A stretch of DNA of 11,277 nt, taken from the NCBI GenBank assembly GCA_050698355.1, contig JBOHBN010000129.1, positions 1 to 11,277 of the forward strand, read 5' to 3'. How positions within the stretch are numbered: position 1 is the first letter of the stretch; the number at the start of each line of letters is the position of its first letter. The notes under the pieces were generated by a model. It searched no databases. It saw only the letters and a list, made by a program, of their open reading frames with translations, and was not told the DNA's origin. Shown one piece after another: positions 5,588 through 11,277 of this stretch. The translations under genes were made by a program, and so were the position numbers. Source of the DNA: JBOHBN01 sp050698355 (lineage in GTDB: Bacteria > Actinomycetota > Actinomycetes > Streptosporangiales > WHST01).

Positions 5588-6166
5588 TCAGGTGTCGACG
5601 ATCCGTACGTTCGGCCAGCGCTCCGCAATGTTCTTGCGCTGCAGCCGGCGACGGTACTGCTCGACGGTGACCCGACGCGGGTTACGCCGGCACACGCCGT
5701 CGAGGAGGTCGTCCAAGCCCAACGGGGCGACGACCTCGATGCCGTCGTCGTCCAGAAACCGGGCGCCGACGCATGTCGCGGTCTCCGGCCACGTCGCCAC
5801 ACCGTCCGCCGCCGAGACCAGCGGCGCTACTTCGTCACCGAACCAGTCCGGGTACCACAGATGCACAGCCGCCTGGTTGGTCGCCTCCCAGTTGATGCCA
5901 GGCAGTGCTCGTACGAGCTGGGCGGTCGCGGCCGCGTCGCGTACCGGCGTCAGGTCGGTCGGGTCGAAGAACGCGACGTCGACGTCCTTGACGAGAGCAG
6001 GGTCGAACCCGTCGTGCATCTCGCCCCACACCAGGTCGCGCAGCACCCCGGCACCGATAAGCCAGTCGGGCAACGCGCACTCCCGTGCCGCGCGCAGGAC
6101 TTCCATGTGCCAACCGGACGAGCGGATCAGCGCATCCAGGCGCTTCACCTGCGACTCGGCGCTCAC
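5588..6166 (-). CDS. Nucleotidyltransferase-like protein (NTP_transf_6 type)
   Basis: The product is about 192 aa. Near the N-terminus it carries WLIGAGVLRDLVWGEMH, then KDVDVAFFDPTD with the paired aspartates expected to bind metal, then a conserved middle (NQAAVHLWYP, WPETATCVGAR) and a C-terminal PLGLDDLLDGVCRRNP. This is the order seen in the small bacterial nucleotidyltransferase family COG3575/PF06042; its substrate is not known. The frame begins at GTG 6175, which has no ribosome site. I prefer GTG 6166, because TACGGT (6174-6179, minus strand) ends 7 nt before it, a leaderless spacing. It is divergent from the PLP-enzyme gene. Confidence 0.8.
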   Translation of the reverse strand: MSAESQVKRLDALIRSSGWHMEVLRAARECALPDWLIGAGVLRDLVWGEMHDGFDPALVKDVDVAFFDPTDLTPVRDAAATAQLVRALPGINWEATNQAAVHLWYPDWFGDEVAPLVSAADGVATWPETATCVGARFLDDDGIEVVAPLGLDDLLDGVCRRNPRRVTVEQYRRRLQRKNIAERWPNVRIVDT

Positions 6167-6173
6167 GCGCCCC

Positions 6174-6179
6174 ACCGTA
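6174..6179 (-). promoter_or_regulatory. Candidate -10 box for the nucleotidyltransferase gene
   Basis: TACGGT on the minus strand is followed by 7 nt and then GTG 6166. Together with the plus-strand TACGTT at 6264-6269, it makes the roughly 110-nt intergenic region a pair of divergent leaderless promoters. Support is motif and spacing only. Confidence 0.35.
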
Positions 6180-6263
6180 GGCCACCGTTGTGAACCACGC
6201 CGCCGCTACTCGTGCGAGGGTCGGCAACCGGACAACCCGACGATCTTGCAGGCTTGCCCGCGG

Positions 6264-6269
6264 TACGTT
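6264..6269 (+). promoter_or_regulatory. Candidate -10 box for the EgtE-like gene
   Basis: TACGTT is followed by GAGCCAC (7 nt) and ATG 6277, placing the expected transcript start on the ATG itself. No Shine-Dalgarno sequence precedes the ATG. A TTGCAG at 6246-6251 is too close to act as a -35 box. Confidence 0.45.
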
Positions 6270-6276
6270 GAGCCAC

Positions 6277-7422
6277 ATGACTGTTCATGCTTCCGAGCTC
6301 GATGTCCCTGAGCAGTGGCAGGATTGGGCGCGACGGCGACCCCATCCTCGGGTGGCGCATTTCGATACCGCAGCGGCTGGGCGCAGCTCGGAGGCGGTCC
6401 TCCGGGCGGCTGCTGAACATGCGCGACTCGAAGCTGAAGTTGGCGCGTACGTAGCGGAGAGCGAGGCTGCGCAAGCCCTCGCGGAGGGGCGCGCCGCTTT
6501 GGCGGGCCTCGTGGGAGTCCCGGCGGAGGGGCTCGCATTCACCGAAAGCGCTTCGGCGGCGCGAAGCGCTGTGCTGTCGGCGTGGCCATTCGAGGAGGGC
6601 GACACCGTTGGGGTCGTACCGAGCGAGTGGGGCCCCAACCTGGAGGCGTTCGCGACGCGTGGGTTGCGACTTGTCGAGCTGGCCACGTGCCCGGAGGGGA
6701 GGGTGGATCTCGAGCAGCTCGAGCGTCGTCTTGCCACGGCGCCGCCCACGATCGTGCATCTGACGCAGGCCGCATCGCATCGTCCACTCGTGCAGCCAGT
6801 CGCGGAGGTGGGCGAGCTGTGCCGGGCTGCGGGAGTGGCACTGTGGGTGGACGCCGCGCAGGCGCTCGGACACATGGACACTGCCGTTGGCGCCGACGTG
6901 GTGTACGCACCCGCGCGGAAGTGGCTGGCCGGTCAGCGCGGGGTAGGGGTGCTCGCCGTGCGGGCGGAGTGGTGGAGCAGCTTGCGGGTGCAGCGCTCTG
7001 CGATGGACAACGGCGAGCGGCCGGTCGTGCACCGGCTGGAGCATCCGGAGGCGCACGTGGCGGGCCGGGTCGCGTTGTGCGCGGCGGTACACGAGTACCT
7101 TGATGCTGGCCCGTGCACGGTCTGGCAGCGGCTCGCGCAGGTCGGCCTGCGCACCCGGGAGACGCTGTCGGGACTGCCGGGCTGGCAGGTCGTCGATGGC
7201 CCGGAGGCGCAGGGGGCTATCAGCGCACTACGGCCGACCGAAGGGCAGGATGTGACCGCAACGCGAGCACGGTTACTGGCCAACCACGAGATGCTCACGA
7301 CGGCCGCATTACCGCCCCGGGCACCACGGGAGATGACCGAACCACTGTTGCGGATCAGCCCGCATGTCGACTGTTCCACCGATGCGCTTCATCGACTGCG
7401 AAACGCGCTCGCGGCGACCTGA
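6277..7422 (+). CDS. PLP-dependent class V aminotransferase-fold enzyme, EgtE-like
   Basis: The 381-aa product belongs to fold-type I PLP enzymes of the cysteine desulfurase/class V group. It has VAHFDTAAAGRSS near residues 26-38, an ASH segment (about 166-168), WVDAAQALGH with PLP-pyridine-binding D192 and Q195, and RKWLAGQRGVGVLAV with the Schiff-base lysine K215. The pattern (EAEVGAYVAE early, SEWGPNLEAFA, RKWL.G.RGVG) recalls EgtE, the C-S lyase of the last step of ergothioneine biosynthesis in actinobacteria. No egtA, egtB, egtC or egtD is within the window, so the specific role is uncertain. The start ATG 6277 fits the leaderless TACGTT box; the frame stays open upstream to 6190 without homology. 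A broken piece of a similar gene follows directly after the stop. Confidence 0.82.
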   Translation: MTVHASELDVPEQWQDWARRRPHPRVAHFDTAAAGRSSEAVLRAAAEHARLEAEVGAYVAESEAAQALAEGRAALAGLVGVPAEGLAFTESASAARSAVLSAWPFEEGDTVGVVPSEWGPNLEAFATRGLRLVELATCPEGRVDLEQLERRLATAPPTIVHLTQAASHRPLVQPVAEVGELCRAAGVALWVDAAQALGHMDTAVGADVVYAPARKWLAGQRGVGVLAVRAEWWSSLRVQRSAMDNGERPVVHRLEHPEAHVAGRVALCAAVHEYLDAGPCTVWQRLAQVGLRTRETLSGLPGWQVVDGPEAQGAISALRPTEGQDVTATRARLLANHEMLTTAALPPRAPREMTEPLLRISPHVDCSTDALHRLRNALAAT

Positions 7423-7570
7423 CTGGCCGGCCAGCCGGATCCACCGGGACGTCGGCGTCGCGAAGCGGCGTGCTGTCGGCATCGCCGTTCGAACCGACGA
7501 CACCGTGGCGGGCGTTGCTCATGTGCATCATCCGCGTGCTGCGGCGCAGCCGGCTTCCAGCAACGTGTAG
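7423..7570 (+). pseudogene. Degraded fragment resembling the upstream PLP-enzyme gene
   Basis: After the stop of the EgtE-like gene, 7452-7493 aligns with 6553-6594 without gaps at 35 of 42 positions. The translation SASRSGVLSASPFE corresponds to SASAARSAVLSAWPFE of the intact gene. Just afterwards the match continues one base out of frame (ACGACACCGT, 7497-7506, against GCGACACCGT), reading DDTVAGVAHV where the intact protein reads GDTVGVV. Upstream, LAG at 7424-7432 may match LAGLVG. It is thus a short, frameshifted relic of a paralogous gene or of a partial duplication, with no start and no complete domain. Confidence 0.55.
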
Positions 7571-7687
7571 CAGACGTCACTTGCGGCACCGACGCGCAGG
7601 TGTTGGCGCTGCTGCGGCAGCAGCTCCAGCTACGACATCGACGGGCGGATCAAGCGTTCCGGCCGAATCGGCCCGCCGTCGGTGCCG
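7571..7687. other. Non-coding space between convergent PLP gene and permease
   Basis: No complete gene is present. The short palindrome GGCCGA-A-TCGGCC (7661-7673) has too small a loop and no T-tract to count as a terminator. The earlier palindrome CTGGCCGGCCAG (7423-7434) directly behind the PLP gene stop is similar. Short open frames here have no recognisable homology by eye. Confidence 0.35.
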
Positions 7688-9547
7688 CTACGCCGCACCC
7701 GGCTGTGCTTTCTCGGGATTCTCCACGATGTCACGCAGCTGCTCGGTGTAGAAGCCGCTGGCGACCGCCCAGTAGTAGGCGACGAGGGCGATTCCGACGG
7801 TGATGAGCGTCATCCACGGGAACGACAGCGGCGGGTGCTTCAGCGGCCCGAACGCGCCGAAGTAGGACGCGGGGAACAGCGCGAGCATCATCCAGATCAG
7901 CCACGCGCTCCGCTGCACGTGGTAGCGGCACTCCTTGGTGGACCGCAACCAGAGGCCAACGCAGAAGAAGACGACCGCGGCGGACAGAGCGCCGTCGTAC
8001 ACGCCGAACGACCACCTGTTCGCGCTCGGCGGGTTCGTGACGAGCACCCAGCCGCCCATCCGCTGCACGTAGACGAAACCGCCGAGGAACACCAGGCCGA
8101 GCACCCACCCGTACAGCGGCTTGATCCAGCCCCGTCGCTGGGCGTAGTACCAGGTGAACAGCGGCAGGCCGACGAATATCAGCGCCTCGACGTTGGTGAG
8201 CACCGGGTAACCGCCCCAGTAGACCAGGACGACCGCAGCGCAGAACGCTGCGGGCGCCAGCAGCTGCGGGAGCCACAGCCGGAACGGGCGGTGCAGGTCC
8301 GGTGCGTACCGGCGCAGCACCGGGATGCCCATCCCGGCAACGATCATGGTGAGCACGGTCGTGTCCGTGATGAACCCGACCAGCTCGTACCAGCTCGGGG
8401 CCGGAATGAAGAACACCGCTCCCACGACCGCGGCGACGACCACGGCGACCCAGGGGATACCGAACCGGTTGTGCCGCTGCAGCACCTTGGGGCCGTAGCC
8501 GTGCACGCCCAGTCCGTAGGCGGCCCGGGTCGAGGTGCCGAGATAGATCCAGCCGGTGCCGGTCGGGGAGATGCCGGCGTCGACGAGCAGGAAGTTGCCG
8601 AACAGCAGCATCGACGGGATGCCGGCGGCGACCATCGCCGAGTAGAGCGGAGTGGTGCCCCACGTGCTACCGGAGAGGGCCCCCCAGTCACCCGGGGAGA
8701 TGCCGGCGTTGCCCCAGCCGAGCGCGCCGACCATGCCGATCTGCAGTCCCACGTAGATCACACAGGTTATGCCGACGGACAGCAGGGTCGCCAGCGGGAT
8801 GTCGCGACCTGGTCGCTTGCCCTCGCCGCCGAACTCGACCGCCTGACGGAAGCCCAGGTAGGCGAAGGCGATACCGCTGATCGAGATGGTCTGGAACGTC
8901 GCGCCCGTCCCTTCCGGGAACCAGCCGCCGTACGCGGTGAAGTTCGAGCTCTTGAAGACCAGGAACAGGAAGCAGAACGTGGTGATCGGGATGAAAATCT
9001 TCCACCAGGTAAACCAGCGGTTCCACTCGGCCAGCAGCCGGATGCCGAAAATGTTCAGGAGGAAGAAAATGATCATCAAACCGATGGCGAAGCCGATGCC
9101 GGTAGCGGTGAGGATCGGGATGCCGTGTGATTCGTAAAGCAAGTGCGACGACGGGAACTTCCCGCCGACGTAGGTGACCACGGCCGTGGACTCGATCGCG
9201 GGCGTGGCGATCGCGGACACCCAGTACGTCCATCCAAGGATCCAGCCCGTATAGGCGCCGTGGGTGAGCTGCGGATAGCGGGCGAGGCCGCCGGACCTCG
9301 GCAACATCGCGCCGAACTCGCCGAAGGCCAGCCCGATCACCGCGAAGAAGAACGCGCCGACGATCCACGAGATGACTGCGGAAGGTCCCGCCTGGTCCAT
9401 CGCGGCGAGCGAGCCGAAGAGCCACCCGGAGCCGATGATGGACCCCACGCATAGAAAGAGGATGTGCTCGAATGGCATCGACCTGCGCAGGTGCCGGTCC
9501 GCCTGTTCGAACTCGCCTAGTTGCTCGGTGTGTTGATGGGTTGCCAC
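7688..9547 (-). CDS. APC-superfamily amino acid/polyamine permease
   Basis: The product is about 619 aa, longer than the usual 450-500 aa. The cytoplasmic N-terminus ends in LRRSMPFEHILFLCVG, followed by GSIIGSGWLFG in the first membrane segment, the unwound substrate-binding glycine motif of APC transporters. About 12 to 14 hydrophobic segments follow, including AVISWIVGAFFFAVIGLAFGE, with the consensus region FGEFGAMLPRSGGLARYPQ. A cytoplasmic loop EFGGEGKRPGRDIPLA, also typical of APC members, occurs mid-protein. The C-terminal extension with extra membrane segments explains the length. It probably imports an amino acid or amine by H+ or cation symport; the substrate is not readable. Start GTG 9547 has GGGAGG 5 nt upstream; the frame is open to 9562. 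It lies downstream of anmK in the same direction, but a strong hairpin separates them. Confidence 0.88.
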   Translation of the reverse strand: MATHQHTEQLGEFEQADRHLRRSMPFEHILFLCVGSIIGSGWLFGSLAAMDQAGPSAVISWIVGAFFFAVIGLAFGEFGAMLPRSGGLARYPQLTHGAYTGWILGWTYWVSAIATPAIESTAVVTYVGGKFPSSHLLYESHGIPILTATGIGFAIGLMIIFFLLNIFGIRLLAEWNRWFTWWKIFIPITTFCFLFLVFKSSNFTAYGGWFPEGTGATFQTISISGIAFAYLGFRQAVEFGGEGKRPGRDIPLATLLSVGITCVIYVGLQIGMVGALGWGNAGISPGDWGALSGSTWGTTPLYSAMVAAGIPSMLLFGNFLLVDAGISPTGTGWIYLGTSTRAAYGLGVHGYGPKVLQRHNRFGIPWVAVVVAAVVGAVFFIPAPSWYELVGFITDTTVLTMIVAGMGIPVLRRYAPDLHRPFRLWLPQLLAPAAFCAAVVLVYWGGYPVLTNVEALIFVGLPLFTWYYAQRRGWIKPLYGWVLGLVFLGGFVYVQRMGGWVLVTNPPSANRWSFGVYDGALSAAVVFFCVGLWLRSTKECRYHVQRSAWLIWMMLALFPASYFGAFGPLKHPPLSFPWMTLITVGIALVAYYWAVASGFYTEQLRDIVENPEKAQPGAA

Positions 9548-9720
9548 CTCCGCCTCCCTCACCCCGGCAGCGCACGCGCTGCGCTCAACATTTGGTACGG
9601 CTGTACCCGAAATCGGCGAGGAGCACGCCTGCGGTCACGACCCGCGTTTGCGACCGCCAAGATCTGTTTTTCATGGCCGTAATGCGCAGAAAGCTGCGCG
9701 TTACGGCCATGGAAAACGGA
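9548..9720. other. Intergenic region between anmK and the permease
   Basis: The 173-nt gap holds the 24-bp hairpin described separately. The permease promoter probably lies between the hairpin and GTG 9547. I cannot identify a confident -10/-35 pair. No small ORF is supported: the ATG-containing frames across the hairpin arise from its symmetry. Confidence 0.4.
9666..9717 (-). terminator. Long perfect-type hairpin, likely terminator of anmK
   Basis: Arms 9666-9689 and 9694-9717 are complementary over 24 bp, with two mismatches that become G-U pairs in RNA, around the loop AAAG (9690-9693). The hairpin starts 3 nt after the anmK stop codon on the minus strand. The stem base has a T-run on one arm and an A-run on the other, so it looks the same from both strands. 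There is no free U-tract after the stem, so it is an I-shaped terminator, or else a mobile palindromic repeat unit. Confidence 0.6.
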
Positions 9721-10884
9721 TCATGGACGGGCGATACGAAGTGCGCTGGGCATACGCCCGACCGGCGCGGACAGGTGGAGCGGCTCCGACCCCGGCGTGA
9801 TGCTACCCAGCACGACCGGCTCGCCCGCGCCGGTGCACGCGGGCAGGGTGCCCGGCAGCCCGTGCGCGGTGAGGAATCCCAGGAACGCGAACAGGTACGC
9901 CTCCTTCGCCGAGGTCGGCACACCGAGCTCGTCGATGGTGCGCACCCGAGCCGTCGTCAGGGCGGCGATCCGGTGCATCAGGCGGGTGTTGGCCGTCCCC
10001 CCGCCTGATGCGATCAGCTCCTCGATCCCGTGGCGGGCGCAGGAGTCGGCAACCAACTGGGCGGTGAGCTCGGTGAGCGTCGCGAGCACGCCATCGACCG
10101 TACGATCCGGGTAGGCGCCCAGCCGGTCGCGCAGGTAGCCGAGGTGGAACAGCTCCTTGCCGGTCGACTTGGGCGGGTCGAGCCGGTAGTACGGCTCGGC
10201 GAGCAGGTCGTCGAGGAGCGGCTGCACGATCGTGCCCCGCGCGGCGCGGGCACCGCCGCGGTCGACGGCCTCGGCGCCCGCGGTGGCGTGCCGCATGTAC
10301 GCGTCGATCAGCGCGCCCGCCGGGCCGATGTCGTAGGCGAGGACGTCGTTGCCGACGACGGTGATGTTGGCGATGCCGCCGAGGTTCAGCGCGCCACGCA
10401 CCCCGTCCGCGCCGCCGAGCAGTAGCGCGTCGAACAGCGCAGCCAGCGGCGCGCCATGCCCGCCGGCGGCGACGTCGGCGCTGCGCAGGTCCGAGACGAC
10501 CGGCACTCCCGTCGCCCGCGCTATCCACGCCGGCGCGCCGAGCTGCAGGGTGCCCAGCGCATGCGCGCCCTCTACCCAGTGGAACACCGTCTGGCCGTGC
10601 GACACCACGAGATCGGTACGGCCACCGCACAGCTCGTCCCTGCCGCGCACGCAAGCCTTCGCGAACAGCTGCCCGAGCCGGGTGTCCAGTCGGCAGAGCT
10701 GCTCCACATCACTACTGTTCGGCGGGAGTATGGCAGCGATACCCGCGCGCAGGTCGTCGGAGAACGGCACGTCGAGCGCGCCCAGCGGATGCAGCACGAC
10801 GCTCTCGCGCTCGAACGACAGGTCCGCGGCCGCGACGTCGATGCCGTCGTAGGAGGTCCCGGAGAGGCACCCGATCACGCGCAT
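9721..10884 (-). CDS. anmK: Anhydro-N-acetylmuramic acid kinase AnmK
   Basis: The 387-aa product has the family length of about 370-390. The start MRVIGCLSGTSYDGID carries the ATP-binding SGTS.DGID signature of ASKHA sugar kinases. Further on are VVSHGQTVFH, GAPAWIARATGVPVVSDLRSAD, GGHGAPLA, NLGGIANIT, the GPAGALIDAYM segment, PKSTGKELFH and IASGGGTANTRLM. It phosphorylates and opens 1,6-anhydroMurNAc from cell-wall turnover to give MurNAc-6-phosphate, which MurQ uses next (not in the window). The start ATG 10884 is preceded by GAGGAG at 5-nt spacing. The gene overlaps the end of the upstream serine hydrolase by 10 nt, so the two are translationally coupled. Confidence 0.95.
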   Translation of the reverse strand: MRVIGCLSGTSYDGIDVAAADLSFERESVVLHPLGALDVPFSDDLRAGIAAILPPNSSDVEQLCRLDTRLGQLFAKACVRGRDELCGGRTDLVVSHGQTVFHWVEGAHALGTLQLGAPAWIARATGVPVVSDLRSADVAAGGHGAPLAALFDALLLGGADGVRGALNLGGIANITVVGNDVLAYDIGPAGALIDAYMRHATAGAEAVDRGGARAARGTIVQPLLDDLLAEPYYRLDPPKSTGKELFHLGYLRDRLGAYPDRTVDGVLATLTELTAQLVADSCARHGIEELIASGGGTANTRLMHRIAALTTARVRTIDELGVPTSAKEAYLFAFLGFLTAHGLPGTLPACTGAGEPVVLGSITPGSEPLHLSAPVGRMPSALRIARP

Positions 10885-11277
10885 GCCAGCTCCTCGGAAT
10901 ACTCGGCGATGACGGTCAGCATCCGTTGCCACCACGGCGCGATCGACTCGACCACTCCCCAGGTGTGTAACCGGTTGGTGAGCAGGCCGGCGACAAGGCC
11001 GGCATCGGGCAGCAGCGCGAACTCGGCGCCGGGGAACCCGCTGTGCCCCACCACGCGCTCCCCACCAACCGACGCGGTACGGAACCCGAGCGCCTGGCCG
11101 GGATCCTCCCCCGGCGCCGTGAACAACCGTACGGTCTCCGCCGACCACAACCCCGCGCCATGCAACGCCGCGAGCAGTGCCCGGCCGAGCCGGGTCAGGT
11201 CGCTCGCGGTCGTGAACAGACCGGCGTGCCCGGCGACACCGCCGAACGCGTGGAAGGCGTTGCCGTCGTTCACCTCA
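10875..11277 (-). CDS. Serine beta-lactamase/PBP-like hydrolase, C-terminal part
   Basis: Only the last about 134 residues lie in the window; the gene continues past its right edge, and the GTG at 11273 is probably internal. FGGVAGHAGLFTTASDLTRLGRALL is the conserved segment of class C beta-lactamase-fold esterases and DD-peptidases. VVGHSGFPG corresponds to the third active-site motif (KTG box, here HSG). The Ser-x-x-Lys motif and the Tyr motif would be upstream, outside the window. It precedes anmK with overlap, which supports a role in cell-wall turnover, such as trimming muropeptides. A plain esterase cannot be excluded. Confidence 0.85.
   Translation of the reverse strand, partial: EVNDGNAFHAFGGVAGHAGLFTTASDLTRLGRALLAALHGAGLWSAETVRLFTAPGEDPGQALGFRTASVGGERVVGHSGFPGAEFALLPDAGLVAGLLTNRLHTWGVVESIAPWWQRMLTVIAEYSEELACA

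Noticed and set aside
7682..9130. Long plus-strand ORF opposite the permease (482 codons)
   Set aside because: Its composition (H, R, D, E, Q, P, G-rich, no folded-domain pattern) is that of the antisense shadow of a GC-rich membrane protein gene.
10888..11148. N-terminal extension of AnmK to 11148
   Set aside because: It overlaps the serine hydrolase in another frame, is arginine-rich and shadow-like, and AnmK homology begins exactly at ATG 10884 with a Shine-Dalgarno site.
1..11277. CRISPR array, insertion sequence ends or transposase
   Set aside because: No regularly spaced repeats, no transposase-like protein and no terminal inverted repeats with target duplications were seen.

Overview
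The window is GC-rich, with strongly codon-biased ORFs, TetR-family regulators and Asp-tRNA sequence of actinomycete type. Several start codons sit 6-7 nt downstream of a TANNNT box, as expected for leaderless mRNAs. All of this points to a high-GC actinobacterium. I cannot name the genus from sequence alone.

Layout, left to right. (1) 1-1100 is a small accessory patch. It holds a VapBC-type toxin-antitoxin pair on the minus strand, then a truncated 3' half of a tRNA-Asp(GTC) gene at about 958-1001. (2) 1139-3165 holds a putative secreted lipoprotein, a convergent CmoM-like SAM methyltransferase, and a divergent TetR regulator. A second, diverged tRNA-Asp 3' fragment lies just behind the TetR stop codon (3193-3225). 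The two fragments are in direct orientation 2.2 kb apart, so this block is bounded like an integrated element or the scar of repeated integrations, but no integrase is visible. (3) 3248-5571 holds a second TetR gene divergent from a CocE/NonD-family hydrolase, with palindromic half-sites in the gap between them. The hydrolase frame is broken by an extra copy of an 8-bp tandem unit at 4152-4173. Removing one unit restores a continuous reading frame of about 547 aa. (4) 5588-7422 holds a nucleotidyltransferase-like protein (NTP_transf_6 type) divergent from an EgtE-like class V PLP enzyme. (5) 7423-7687 has no intact gene, but it carries a degraded fragment resembling part of the upstream PLP gene. 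(6) 7688-11277 is a leftward block: the C-terminal part of a serine beta-lactamase-like hydrolase overlaps anmK (anhydro-MurNAc kinase) by 10 nt. A 24-bp-stem hairpin follows, then a large APC-family permease.

Functionally, the clearest theme is the right end, where AnmK and a serine hydrolase indicate cell-wall (peptidoglycan) recycling. The middle is a set of short, mostly divergent units that look individually regulated. I found no convincing novel multi-gene system. The most interesting signals are the paired tRNA-Asp fragments, the slippage-type lesion in the hydrolase, the half-site array controlling that locus, and the eroded PLP-gene remnant.
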